Assembly: GCF_900106535.1 (NCBI RefSeq)
Contig: NZ_FNOH01000008.1
Span: forward strand, 186,001-250,000
DNA length: 64,000 nucleotides
Reading direction: 5' to 3'
DNA from: Myxococcus xanthus
Lineage (GTDB): Bacteria; Myxococcota; Myxococcia; Myxococcales; Myxococcaceae
The notes below the pieces were generated by a model. The model saw only the letters and a program-made list of their open reading frames with translations. It was not told the origin of the DNA and did no database searches. Made by a program: the position numbers and the translations under genes. Below are positions 9,033 to 18,720 of the stretch, one piece after another; position 1 is the stretch's first letter, and every line of letters begins with the position of its first letter.

Positions 9033-10802
9033 ATGTCGCTCTTCATCTGCCAGCGATGCGAGGCCCAGCATGAGAAGTGGGACGGCGCCTGTCCGGCCTG
9101 TGGTGGCACCGAGCTGCTGACGGTGGCGCCGGCCGTGGACCGGATGCTCGGCCGTGTCGTGGCGAGCCGCTTCCGCATCCTCCGGCGGCTGGGCCAGGGC
9201 GGCATGGGTTCGGTGTACCTGGCCGAACAGGTGGGCATCGGCCAGCAGGTGGCGATGAAGTTCCTCAACAGCGGCCTGTCCATGGACCCGGACGTGGCCC
9301 GCCGCTTCCTCAACGAAGCCAAGAGCTACGCGCGAGTGGCCCACCCCAACGCAGTGACGCTGCACGACTTCGGGCAGGACGAGGAAGGCAGCCTCTACAT
9401 CTCCATGGAGTACGTGGAGGGGGATGACCTCAAGAGCCTGCTCGCCGCGTGTGGCCGGCTCGCGCTCGACGAAGCCGTGGACATCGTCCTCCAGGTGGCG
9501 GACGTGCTCGCCTATGCCCACGCGCGCCAGGTCATCCACCGCGACCTCAAGCCGGAGAACATCATGGTCCGGCAGGGCATGCGCGGCTGGCACGTGAAGG
9601 TCCTGGACTTCGGCATCGCCCGAATCACCGACGGCGCGACACGGCTCACCGTCCAGGGCGCGGTGGCCGGCACGCCGCGTTACATGTCCCCCGAGCAGGC
9701 CATGGGCCTGGACGTGGACGCCCGCGCGGACGTGTACGCGGTGGGCATCGTCCTCTTCGAGCTGCTCACCGGTCAGCAGCCCTTCGACGGCAACAGCGTC
9801 TCCGAAATCATGCAGAAGCAGGTCCACCAGCCCATGCCACGACTGGCGCAGGTGGCGGCGGACCTCCAATATCCAACCGTCGACGCCGTCATCCAGAAGG
9901 CCACCGCGAAGCGCCGCGAGGAGCGCTACGCCACCATGGAGGCCTTCGCGTCGGACCTGGTCAACGCGTTGCCTACCCTCACCAGCCGGCGCGCCGTCAG
10001 CGGCATCAACCCCGCCATCACCGGCGGTGGCCTCGAACCGGCGCGACCGGCCACGCTCCTCTTTGGCACGGAGGGCTCCGAGGCCACCCTGGTGCGCGCC
10101 GCCCCGGCGGAGGCCGCGCCGGTGACGGGCTCCGCGCCCATTCCGCTGACCCAGCCCGCCGCGCCCTCCGGGCTCCGGGTGGGCTCAGAGGGCTTCAACA
10201 AGACGGCGCACGCGGCCTCCCCCTACGCGGCGCCGAAGCGCTCGAAGTCCAGCGCGGTGGTGGGGCTGGGCATCGCGGGCGTCCTGCTCCTGGGCGGCGT
10301 GGGCCTCGTGGCCCTCCGGGGCGGCAGCCGCGACGACGTCAAGGAGGGAACCCTGGTTCCAGTCGGTTCCCCGGCGCAACCGGCGTCTCCCGTGGCGCCC
10401 CCCGCCAAAGAGGCCGGCGCGTCACCTCACGCCACCAGCGGGACGGTGGAGACGGCGCCCGACGATGTCGCGACCCGGCAGCTCAAGGTGCTCGCGGCGG
10501 GACAGGCCATCGACATCGGCAATGACTTCAACGAAGGCCGGCTGGACAGCGCGATGAAACGGCTGGCCCAGGCACGGAGCCTGGGATTGGACGCCGTCGA
10601 GCCCGAGCTGGCGGCGCTCGCGGGCAAGGTGGAGGACGCCTCGAAGCGCATGGCCCGCGCCCGAGCCCTGGAGAACGACGGCAACTGCGAGACGGCCATC
10701 ACCCTCTATCGCGCCCTGAAGCGCGACCATCCGCAGCTCGTGGAGGCCCAGCGGGGCATCCGGCGCTGCCAGGATATGCTGCCTCCGGAGGTGTCCGACT
10801 AG
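9033..10802 (+). CDS. Transmembrane Ser/Thr protein kinase with N-terminal zinc ribbon
   Basis: This 589-aa eukaryote-like kinase begins with a zinc ribbon (C6-x2-C9 ... C20-x2-C23). The kinase domain at about residues 45-305 has a Gly-rich loop GQGGMG, the Lys of VAMKFL, catalytic HRDLKPEN, DFGIA, and GTPRYMSPEQA in the activation segment, so it should be active. A Pro/Ala-rich juxtamembrane stretch leads to one TM helix (AVVGLGIAGVLLLGGVGLVAL, about residues 405-425). The rest is a TPR-like helical domain in which ACE-type repeats can be seen. Myxobacteria carry many such kinases. It is the last gene of the PEGA-TPR-kinase run, and its stop codon is shared with the convergent NRPS gene. Confidence 0.9.
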   Translation: MSLFICQRCEAQHEKWDGACPACGGTELLTVAPAVDRMLGRVVASRFRILRRLGQGGMGSVYLAEQVGIGQQVAMKFLNSGLSMDPDVARRFLNEAKSYARVAHPNAVTLHDFGQDEEGSLYISMEYVEGDDLKSLLAACGRLALDEAVDIVLQVADVLAYAHARQVIHRDLKPENIMVRQGMRGWHVKVLDFGIARITDGATRLTVQGAVAGTPRYMSPEQAMGLDVDARADVYAVGIVLFELLTGQQPFDGNSVSEIMQKQVHQPMPRLAQVAADLQYPTVDAVIQKATAKRREERYATMEAFASDLVNALPTLTSRRAVSGINPAITGGGLEPARPATLLFGTEGSEATLVRAAPAEAAPVTGSAPIPLTQPAAPSGLRVGSEGFNKTAHAASPYAAPKRSKSSAVVGLGIAGVLLLGGVGLVALRGGSRDDVKEGTLVPVGSPAQPASPVAPPAKEAGASPHATSGTVETAPDDVATRQLKVLAAGQAIDIGNDFNEGRLDSAMKRLAQARSLGLDAVEPELAALAGKVEDASKRMARARALENDGNCETAITLYRALKRDHPQLVEAQRGIRRCQDMLPPEVSD

Positions 10803-13800
10803 GCGGTAAAGCCCCGGCCGGCGTGGGCCGGGGCTTGTGCTCCAGGCGCGCGGAGGAAGCCGCTCTCGACGAAGTACTTGAAGTAGGTGCGGAAAAGGGA
10901 CTCGTCCACCCGCGGGCATTCGATGCCACTGCCCTCCAATCCCGCGCGCGTGTTCCGGTGATCCACGCGCCCCCAGGATGAAAACAGTTGCAGGGGCCCC
11001 GCGCCGCCCGGCGCCTCCCGCGCTCCAATCAGCGGAGCGAGCGCGAAGAGCGCGTTGTGGTCCCGGCGCTCGGTCTCCCGCCGCAACTCATCGAGCCACT
11101 CGGTCTGCGACAAACTCCGCAGCGAATAGCCCAACGTCTCCAGCCACCCCCGCAGCAACCCGGCCGACACCGGGAGTGGGTGGCTCAGATGGAACGTCCT
11201 CCCGAAGGACTGGGGCTCTCGCGAGAGGTGCACGATCGCCTTCGCCACGAAATCCACCGGTAGCAGATCCAGCGTGCCATCCAACACCGGCATGCTGCCG
11301 AGCTGGATGAAGCTCTTCAGGCTCCGGGTGACGAAGTCGGTGGTATTCCAGACGCCCGTCTGGCTGTGGCCAGTCACGTTGCCCAAACGGTAGATGGCGA
11401 CCTGCATGCCCCGGCTACGGGCCTGCGCCACCAACCGCTCCGCCACCCATTTGCTCTGGGCATAACCGGTGCGGAAACCCGTCGCCCCCTCGATGGCATC
11501 ATCCTCCGCGAGCAGGCCCCCTCCCTGGCGAAGATGCGGCGGGAAGACGGACAGCGTGGACACGTGGTGGAACACCTTCGGGCGGCCCCGGCACGCAAGC
11601 TCCAGAAGCGCCTGCGTCGCTTGCACGTTGGGCGCCCTCATCTCCCGGTACGGGTAGAGGAAGCTCACCACCGCGCCGCAGTGGTAGATGGCGTCGACCC
11701 GCCCGGCAAGTGCTTCGAGCTGCGCGGACGAGAGCCCCAGCCCGGGCTCCGCCAGATCTCCCGGGACAGGTTCAATCCGCTCCCGAAAGCGCTCCTCCCA
11801 GAGCCCATAGGCGCGGAGCTTTCGTTCCAGCCTGGCCCCCGCCTCCTCGCGCCCAGCCGCGCGGATGAGGCAGTGGATGCGCGCGGGCAGCCGATCCAGC
11901 AGCTCCTTCAACAGGAAGGCCCCCACGAAGCCGGTCGCGCCAGTCAGCAGGAGGTGCCGAGGGGGGCGAGGCCGCGCGGGCAACGTGCCACGAGGTTCGA
12001 GCCCGGGTGGCAGCACGGCGTCGGCCATCGGATCCACCTCCGCCTCCCCCCTCGGAACTGGCGAGCGCTCCAACGCCGCGTCGATGACCGCTGCCATCCC
12101 CGCGATGGTCGGCTGTTCGAGCAGCGCCTGAAGCGACAGCTCGACCCTGAAGGTCGTGCGCGCCCGCATGGCGAACCGGACCGCCAGCAACGAGTGTCCG
12201 CCCACCGTGAAGAAACTGTCGAACACGCCGGAGACCGCACTCCCTCCCAGCAGCTCGCGCCAGAGCTCCGCCACGGCGCGCTCGGTGGCGCTCCGCGGCG
12301 GGACGAACGCCCCCGCTCCCCGTGGCGCGGCCCCCCAATCCGGAGCTGGCAATGCGCGGCGATCAACCTTGCCGTTCGGCGTCAACGGGAAGCAGGCCAG
12401 CGGGACGAACACGGTCGGCACCATGGGCCCAGGCAACCGCTCCGAGAGCCACTGGCGCAGCGCCTGCACATTCCTCCCGTCCTGACCCGTCCGCGGGATG
12501 AAGTAGGCCACCAGCCGCACATCCTCTGCCGCGTGCACCCGGGCAACGACCACCGCCTGCTCCACCGCCGGATGCCCTGCGAGCGTCGTCTCGATCTCCG
12601 CCAGCTCGATGCGGTGACCACGCACCTTCACCTGATGGTCGATGCGCCCAAGGAACTCGAGCCCCCCGCCCTCCCGCCAGCGGACGAGATCGCCAGTGCG
12701 GTACAGGCGCGCCCCCAGCCTGGCCGAGAAGGGATCCGGAACGAAGCGCTCCGCCGTGAGCGCTGGCTGGCCAAGGTAGCCCCGGGCCACGCCCTCTCCG
12801 CCAATGAACAGCTCGCCGGCGACGCCCACCGGCACCGGGCGTCCGCCCGTATCGAGGACGTACAACTCCGTGTTGTCGATGGCGTGTCCGAGTGACGGGT
12901 CGGCCTCCTCGTCCTGGAGGCGCTCCACCGCGGACCAGATGGTCGTCTCGGTGGGGCCGTACAGGTTCCAGACGCTCCCGGCCACTTCTCCGAGCGCGCG
13001 GGCGAGCGGGCGGGACATGGCCTCTCCGCCGCAGAAGGCCCGCAGCCCCAGGCCCGCCGGGAGCCCGGCCTGCAACAGCATCTGCCAGGTGGCGGGGGTG
13101 GCCTGCAACACGCTCGCGCCGCACCGAGTCAACCCCGCGGCCAGCAGTGCCCCATCGCGTTGCCACGCCTGTGGCGCAATCACCACGCGGGCCCCCACCG
13201 CCAGCGGCAGAAAGAGCTCCAGCCCCGCGATGTCGAAGGAGAGTGAGGTCAGCGCGAGCACCACGTCCTCCGGCCGCAGCCCCGGCTCGCGCCGCATCGA
13301 CTGGAGGAAGTTGAGCACGTTCTGGTGCGTCACCATCACGCCCTTGGGACGCCCGGTGGAGCCGGAGGTGTAGAGGACGTATGCCAACCGGGTGGAGAGC
13401 ACCGGCCGCGGCGGCGGCGTGGAGGGCAACGCGGCCAGTTCGGCGCGCACCTCATCGAACAGGATTGACCGCACCTGCCCCGCGGGAAGCCGGCCGCGCA
13501 CCGAGGACTGCGTCAACAGCACGGCCACGCCCGCGTCCGCCATCACGTAGGCCGTCCGCTCGGCCGGGTAGTCTGGATCCAACGGGACATAAGCCCCGCC
13601 CGTTTTGAGCACCCCCAGCACCGCGACCAGCAGCTCCAACGAGCGCGGGAGGCAGAGCCCCACCCGCACCTCTGGACCGACGCCATGGCCTCGCAGCATG
13701 TGGGCAAGCTGGTTCGCGCGCGCGTCCAGTTCGCGGTACGTCACCCGCTCATCGTGGAACATCGCCGCGACCGTCTCCGGGGTGCGCGCGGCTTGGGCTT

Positions 13801-16800
13801 CGAACAGGGCGGGGAGCTCGGCCTCGTCCGGTAGTGCCACCCGTGGTCCTCGGCCTCGCGCCAGCAGCGCCGACAGTTCGTCCGCCGGCAGCAACTCCAG
13901 CGACGCCAACACCTTGGAGCTTCCCTCCGCCAGCGCCCAGAGTGACTGCTCCAGGTGCCGCAACAACCGGTGGATCACCTCGTCGCTGAACCGGTCACGC
14001 TCGTAGGAGGCCCAGAGTTCGAGCGCCTCGCCCGGACGCGCGGTGAGCGTGAGCGCATAAGGAGCACGCGCCGCGCCGAAGCGGCGCTCGACAACGAGTC
14101 CGGCCCCCGGCGGGCTCCAGCACGCCGCCTCCGCGGGGTAGTTCTCGAAGACGAGCAGGCTCTCGAAGAGCGCCTCACCGGGCTTGCCAGCGCACCACCG
14201 CTGGACATCGGCCAGGGGTGTCTGCTCGTGCGCAAGGAGCTCGGTGAGCCGAGCCTGGAGCGTGTGCAGCCAGCCGTCGGCAGTGGCCTGGGAGGGCACC
14301 TCCACCCGCACGGCCAACGTGTTGAGCAGCAACCCGGCAATGCCTTCCACTCCGTCCAGTTCGATGGAACGCCCGGACACCGCCAGCCCAAACGTGACCT
14401 CGCGCTGGCCACTGTAGCGACCCAGGAGCACGGCCCACGCTCCCGCCAGAAGCGTGTTCAGCGTGATGCGGTGACGCACCGCCAGGGCCTTGAGCCGGGC
14501 GGTCCGTCCGGCGTTGAGCCGCAGCCGCAGCGCCGCGTCCGGCTCCGGCACGCGGCGGGTGGGCCGGCGGTCCGCAAACAATGGCGTTGGAGAGACGCCA
14601 GGACCCAGCGCTTCCCTCCAGAACGGAGCCTCCGCGGAGAAGTCGCGCGAGCGAATCCAGCGCACGAAATCCCGGTACGGTCGGGCCGGGGGCAGCTCAC
14701 GACGGGTCCCAGCCCGGAGCGCCGCGTACGTGGCGAAGAGTTCGCCCAGAACGAGCGCCGCGCTCCAGCCATCAAAGACGAGGTGGTGCAGGCTCCAGAC
14801 GGCCCAATACCGCCCGTCCTCCAACTGGACCACCGACAGGCGCACCGGCGGCGCATCCGTGAGCGCGAAACCGCGCGCTCGATCCTCGGCGAGAAAACGC
14901 TCGCGCCGTTCCTCGAACGCGAGCGACTCCTGCGAGCGCCAGTCCCACCACTCGATCGGCGGCAACTCCCGCGCCTCGACCTGGCGTGGAGCGGAGAGCC
15001 CCTCCCACTGGAAGCGCATCCGCAGCCCCGGATGACGGGCGCCCACCTCGCACCAGGCGCGCTCGATGAGCTCCGGAACGAGCGGACCGCGAAGTTCGAA
15101 CTCCAGTTGCTCGTGGTACACGCGCGAACCGGGCGCGAGCAGCGTGTGGAACAGCATTCCCTCCTGCATGGGCGTGAGCGGATACGGCTCTGACGCGGCA
15201 GAAGAGGGCCACTCGTCCTCCGGGACAGCGGAGGCTTTCCCTCCGTCCGGGAGTTCCTGCAAGGCCGCGCGCAGCCCCCCGGCCAGTTCCGCGATGGTGG
15301 GATGGCTGAAGAGCTGGGAGGGGCGGCACCGGTAACCCGCCTCGCGGAGACGGGCAGCGATCCGGACAGCGAGGATGGAGTCTCCCCCCAGCTCCAGGAA
15401 GTGCGCGTGGCGCCCCGGGAGCGCGACGCGCAGCACCTCTCCCCAGAGCCGAGACAACCTTTCCTCCAGCGCACCTCGCGGCGCCTCATGAAGGCCCGAT
15501 GGCACGAGGCGGTTGAACTCCGATGGCTCGGGCAGCGCGCCGCGGTCCACCTTGCCTGTCGGGGTGAGCGGCAGTCCGTCCAACGGGATGAAGACCGCCG
15601 GAACCATGTAATCCGGCAAGGACCGCTCCAGGAACGCCCGAAGCGCCGTGAGTTCGAGCGGCTCCACGGCATTCCGCGCCGGGACAACATAGGCCACCAG
15701 TCTGTGCTCGTCCTCCCCTTCGCCACGGACCACCACCACCGCCTCGCGGAGCCCGGGGTGGCCCAAGAGGGCCGCCTCGATCTCGCCCAACTCGACACGG
15801 TAGCCACGCACCTTGACCTGATGATCGCGGCGGCCAAGGAACTGGAGCGTCCCATCCGGCATCCGTCGGACGAGATCTCCCGTGCGATACAGCCGCGCGC
15901 CCGGCTCCTCGCTGAACGGATCCGGGACGAAGGCAGCGGCGGTGAGGTCCGGGCGCCGGAGGTACCCCCGCGCCAGCCCCACGCCCCCGATGAGGAGTTC
16001 TCCCACCTCACCCGGCGCGGCGAGGTGACCGCGCGCGTCCAGGACATGGAGCCGCGTATTCGCCACCGGCGCTCCCATCGGGACATAGGAGCGCGTCTCC
16101 CCCGGGACACAGTCCCAGCAGGAGGCATCGATGGTCGCCTCGGTCGGCCCATATTGGTGGTGAAGCCGCGCCGGCACCCGCGCCAGCAACCGCTCACACA
16201 AGGAGACCGGGACCACCTCGCCACCACAGAAGACGTGCCGCAGCGAGGTGCAGCGCTCCAGCTCCGGCGCATCCAGCACCAGCCGAAGCAGCGTGGGGCC
16301 GAAGTGCGCGATGGACACGCCCTGCCGCGCGATCAGGCCGGCCAGGTAGCCTCCATCTCGCTGCCCACCCGGCCGGGCCAGCACCAGACGCGCGCCAGCG
16401 ATCAACGGCGCGAAGATCTCCCAGACCGAGATGTCAAAGCTCAGCGAGGCCTTTTGCAGGAACGCGTCTGCCGCGCCAAGAGGGTACGTCGCCTGACGCC
16501 AGCGCAAGTGGTTGGCCACCGCCCGGTGCGTCACCATCACGCCCTTCGGGCTCCCGGTAGAGCCCGACGTGTAGATGACGTAGGCCAGGTGCTCGGCGGT
16601 GAGTCCGTTGTCGGACGGGGAATCGGGCTCGGAAGCGATCCGGGCCGCATCCCGCCGGAGATCGACGACACGATGGCCGCCCCACTCCCACCACGCGTCC
16701 ACGGCGCCGGAGGTCACCAGCACGTCCGCGCGCGCGTCAGCCAGGGAGAGCCGCAGGCGCTCGGCGGGGTACTCCGGATCGAGCGGAAGATAGGCACCCG

Positions 16801-17074
16801 CCGCCTTCCAGATCCCAAGCACACAGACCACCATGTCGATGGAGCGCGGGACGTGCAGCCCCACGATGGACTCGGGCCCCACCCCGAGCCGCCTCAGGTG
16901 GTGGGCGAGCCGGTTGGCACGAGCCTCCAACTCCCCATAGGACACCTCCCCCTCTTCGGACCAGATTGCGATGGCGTCCGGCGTGCGCCGAGCCTGCTCC
17001 GCGACCTGCTCATGCAGCAGGAAGGATGAAGCGGCCCCAAGAGAGAGTCCCACCTGTGGTGTCGACCTCGTCAT
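10799..17074 (-). CDS. NRPS, A-PCP-C-A-PCP-TD, terminal module with reductive release
   Basis: This 2091-aa two-module NRPS starts directly with an adenylation domain. Order: A1 (core YTSGSTGSPKG near residue 171), PCP1 (Ser in GGDSIL near 566), C (HHLVFDG near 764), A2 (YTSGSTGRPKG near 1238), PCP2 (GGHSLL near 1627) and a thioester-reductase domain (TGATGFVG near 1715, YAQSK near 1875). The hand-read code of A1 is DIWHFGQIDK, nearest to Gln (DAWQFGLIDK) or Glu (DAWHFGSVDK). A2 reads DILQFGLIWK, close to known Gly codes. The NAD(P)H-dependent TD should release an aldehyde or alcohol, making this the last protein of the line. It needs an upstream partner that ends in a C domain; two exist in the locus. 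Its stop overlaps the kinase stop. Confidence 0.93.
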   Translation of the reverse strand: MTRSTPQVGLSLGAASSFLLHEQVAEQARRTPDAIAIWSEEGEVSYGELEARANRLAHHLRRLGVGPESIVGLHVPRSIDMVVCVLGIWKAAGAYLPLDPEYPAERLRLSLADARADVLVTSGAVDAWWEWGGHRVVDLRRDAARIASEPDSPSDNGLTAEHLAYVIYTSGSTGSPKGVMVTHRAVANHLRWRQATYPLGAADAFLQKASLSFDISVWEIFAPLIAGARLVLARPGGQRDGGYLAGLIARQGVSIAHFGPTLLRLVLDAPELERCTSLRHVFCGGEVVPVSLCERLLARVPARLHHQYGPTEATIDASCWDCVPGETRSYVPMGAPVANTRLHVLDARGHLAAPGEVGELLIGGVGLARGYLRRPDLTAAAFVPDPFSEEPGARLYRTGDLVRRMPDGTLQFLGRRDHQVKVRGYRVELGEIEAALLGHPGLREAVVVVRGEGEDEHRLVAYVVPARNAVEPLELTALRAFLERSLPDYMVPAVFIPLDGLPLTPTGKVDRGALPEPSEFNRLVPSGLHEAPRGALEERLSRLWGEVLRVALPGRHAHFLELGGDSILAVRIAARLREAGYRCRPSQLFSHPTIAELAGGLRAALQELPDGGKASAVPEDEWPSSAASEPYPLTPMQEGMLFHTLLAPGSRVYHEQLEFELRGPLVPELIERAWCEVGARHPGLRMRFQWEGLSAPRQVEARELPPIEWWDWRSQESLAFEERRERFLAEDRARGFALTDAPPVRLSVVQLEDGRYWAVWSLHHLVFDGWSAALVLGELFATYAALRAGTRRELPPARPYRDFVRWIRSRDFSAEAPFWREALGPGVSPTPLFADRRPTRRVPEPDAALRLRLNAGRTARLKALAVRHRITLNTLLAGAWAVLLGRYSGQREVTFGLAVSGRSIELDGVEGIAGLLLNTLAVRVEVPSQATADGWLHTLQARLTELLAHEQTPLADVQRWCAGKPGEALFESLLVFENYPAEAACWSPPGAGLVVERRFGAARAPYALTLTARPGEALELWASYERDRFSDEVIHRLLRHLEQSLWALAEGSSKVLASLELLPADELSALLARGRGPRVALPDEAELPALFEAQAARTPETVAAMFHDERVTYRELDARANQLAHMLRGHGVGPEVRVGLCLPRSLELLVAVLGVLKTGGAYVPLDPDYPAERTAYVMADAGVAVLLTQSSVRGRLPAGQVRSILFDEVRAELAALPSTPPPRPVLSTRLAYVLYTSGSTGRPKGVMVTHQNVLNFLQSMRREPGLRPEDVVLALTSLSFDIAGLELFLPLAVGARVVIAPQAWQRDGALLAAGLTRCGASVLQATPATWQMLLQAGLPAGLGLRAFCGGEAMSRPLARALGEVAGSVWNLYGPTETTIWSAVERLQDEEADPSLGHAIDNTELYVLDTGGRPVPVGVAGELFIGGEGVARGYLGQPALTAERFVPDPFSARLGARLYRTGDLVRWREGGGLEFLGRIDHQVKVRGHRIELAEIETTLAGHPAVEQAVVVARVHAAEDVRLVAYFIPRTGQDGRNVQALRQWLSERLPGPMVPTVFVPLACFPLTPNGKVDRRALPAPDWGAAPRGAGAFVPPRSATERAVAELWRELLGGSAVSGVFDSFFTVGGHSLLAVRFAMRARTTFRVELSLQALLEQPTIAGMAAVIDAALERSPVPRGEAEVDPMADAVLPPGLEPRGTLPARPRPPRHLLLTGATGFVGAFLLKELLDRLPARIHCLIRAAGREEAGARLERKLRAYGLWEERFRERIEPVPGDLAEPGLGLSSAQLEALAGRVDAIYHCGAVVSFLYPYREMRAPNVQATQALLELACRGRPKVFHHVSTLSVFPPHLRQGGGLLAEDDAIEGATGFRTGYAQSKWVAERLVAQARSRGMQVAIYRLGNVTGHSQTGVWNTTDFVTRSLKSFIQLGSMPVLDGTLDLLPVDFVAKAIVHLSREPQSFGRTFHLSHPLPVSAGLLRGWLETLGYSLRSLSQTEWLDELRRETERRDHNALFALAPLIGAREAPGGAGPLQLFSSWGRVDHRNTRAGLEGSGIECPRVDESLFRTYFKYFVESGFLRAPGAQAPAHAGRGFTA
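10809..10836. terminator. Strong hairpin embedded in the NRPS 3' coding end
   Basis: A perfect 11-bp stem (AAGCCCCGGCC / GGCCGGGGCTT) with a 6-nt loop starts 7 bp after the kinase stop. On the other strand it falls within the last codons of the NRPS gene. It ends in TT on both strands and probably terminates the kinase transcript. Confidence 0.65.
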
Positions 17075-17348
17075 TCCTCACCGCCTCGAACGCTTCCCCA
17101 CCCAGCCCGCGCGCCCGCCTGGGAATGGCTGAAGCGCACTGCCGTCTGGACGGAATGTTCACGCGACGTGGGTCTGCGCATCCGGACGTTGATCCGGAAA
17201 ACTCCTGCGAGAGTCCAGGATTGTGCCCATCATGGGAAAGTCATGCAAGTGCCGCTCGCAGCCCCACAAGCGAACCCGCGCCTGACACATGTCGTTAGGA
17301 TTGCGCAGTGGAGGCCGGTCTCGCGGGCCACTGCCTCAAGGAGCGTCC

Positions 17349-18659
17349 GTGGACCTGGAACAGATCTCAGAGATCCTGACCCGCCTCGAACAGCATGAGA
17401 CACGCGCCGCGCGCACCCTGAACATGGTGCCGAGCGAGAACAGCATGTCGGCGCTGGCCAAGCTGCCGATGCTGCTCGATCTACACCACCGCTATTTTTT
17501 CAATGATGGGGCAGAAGAGGAGCCCTGGGAGTTCCGGGGCGTACAAGAGCTGTCCTCGCTGGAGACCGAGCTGGCGAGGCCGCTGCTGCGCGAGTTGGCC
17601 GGCGCCGAGTTCGTCAACGTGCGCGCGCTGTCCGGGCTGAACCTGATGACCCTGACGCTGTCCGCGCTCGGAGGCCCGCCTGGCTCCACGGTGATGCTGC
17701 TATCCCGCGCCCAGGGCGGGCACTATGCGACCGCGAGCGTCGCCGCCCGGCTGGGATTGAAGGTCTGCTACGCCACGGGCCCCGACGCGCACACCGTGGA
17801 CGAGACACAGTTCGCAGAGACGCTGCGGGCCCACCAGCCGGGGCTCGTCTACATCGATCAATCCAATGCGCTGTTTCCCCTGGGCGTCGAACGGCTGGCG
17901 CGGGCCGTCCAGCGAGATGCCCCGAACACCCTGCTCCACATCGACGCAAGTCATTGGATGGGTCTGGTGCTCGGCCGTCAGCTTCCCAATCCGCTCACGG
18001 AGGGGGCCCACTCCTTCGGCGGCTCCACCCACAAGACCTTCCCGGGTCCGCAGAAGGCCATCTTCGCCACCAACCGGAGGGAGCTCTTCGAGCGCTTCCG
18101 AGCAACCCAGCAGTACATGGTGAGCAGCCACCACTTCGGGGCGACGGTGAGCCTGGCGTTGGCGCTGCTCGAGTTCAAGCACTGCCGGGGTGAGCAGTAC
18201 GCCGCCCAGGTGGTGTTGAATACCCGGCGCTTCGGCGCCGCGCTCGATCGTCTCGGGTTGGCGCTTGACGGCAAGGAACGTGGCTTCTCGGCCGGCCATC
18301 AGCTCTGGATCCGGACGCGGGCCTCCGGCGTGGACGCGTTCACCGCGAGCCAGCGGCTGTTCGACGCGGGCATCCGCACCAATGCCTATCCATCGCTGCC
18401 CGGCATCCCTGAACCGGTCCTCCGGGTCGGCCTGAACGAGCCCACGTACCACGGACTCATGGCCGACGACATGGAGGAGCTCGCCGGGCTCTTCGTCGCG
18501 GCAATCTTCCAGACGCAGCCGACGGAGCAGATCGCCGGGCGTGTGGCGGCGCTGCGCGCGCGCTACCGGTTCCCCTACCGCTTCCCATCCGACGACCCAA
18601 AGCTGCTCGAACAAGCGATGCGACTGGTGCGTCTGGCGTTGACACAGCCCGTGGAGTGA
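17349..18659 (+). CDS. SHMT-fold PLP enzyme resembling L-threonine transaldolases
   Basis: This 436-aa fold-type I PLP enzyme is related to serine hydroxymethyltransferase. It keeps SEN near the N-terminus (catalytic Glu region of SHMT), DASHWMG (PLP Asp) and the Schiff-base lysine in GGSTHKTFPGPQK. The THKT-F/I-PGPQK form, the later EQYAAQVV..TRRF segment and the G-I-R-T-N segment resemble L-threonine transaldolases such as ObiH (obafluorin) more than folate SHMT, which has THKTLRGPR. Such enzymes transfer the glycyl unit of Thr to an aldehyde, giving beta-hydroxy-alpha-amino acids. The GTG at 17349 has AAGGAG 5 nt upstream, so I prefer it to the ATG at 17289. It is divergent from the reductase-ending NRPS. 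A plain aldolase is possible. Confidence 0.75.
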   Translation: MDLEQISEILTRLEQHETRAARTLNMVPSENSMSALAKLPMLLDLHHRYFFNDGAEEEPWEFRGVQELSSLETELARPLLRELAGAEFVNVRALSGLNLMTLTLSALGGPPGSTVMLLSRAQGGHYATASVAARLGLKVCYATGPDAHTVDETQFAETLRAHQPGLVYIDQSNALFPLGVERLARAVQRDAPNTLLHIDASHWMGLVLGRQLPNPLTEGAHSFGGSTHKTFPGPQKAIFATNRRELFERFRATQQYMVSSHHFGATVSLALALLEFKHCRGEQYAAQVVLNTRRFGAALDRLGLALDGKERGFSAGHQLWIRTRASGVDAFTASQRLFDAGIRTNAYPSLPGIPEPVLRVGLNEPTYHGLMADDMEELAGLFVAAIFQTQPTEQIAGRVAALRARYRFPYRFPSDDPKLLEQAMRLVRLALTQPVE

Positions 18660-18720
18660 GGCCGCGGCATGGCTTCCAGGGAACATGGACTGTCCGCGGA
18701 AGACGGGACAAGCTCGGACC

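Noticed and set aside
8775..9869. Minus-strand ORF of 364 codons over the kinase start
   Set aside because: Shadow of the kinase domain, which has all catalytic motifs on the plus strand.
15302..17029. Plus-strand ORF of 575 codons opposite the reductase-ending NRPS
   Set aside because: Shadow of the A1 domain; no recognisable protein features.
17075..17348. Sigma-54 or sigma-70 promoters in the divergent gap between the reductase-ending NRPS and transaldolase-like genes
   Set aside because: The gap must hold promoters, but GG/GC spacing near 17234-17247 does not fit -24/-12 and no -35/-10 pair was convincing.
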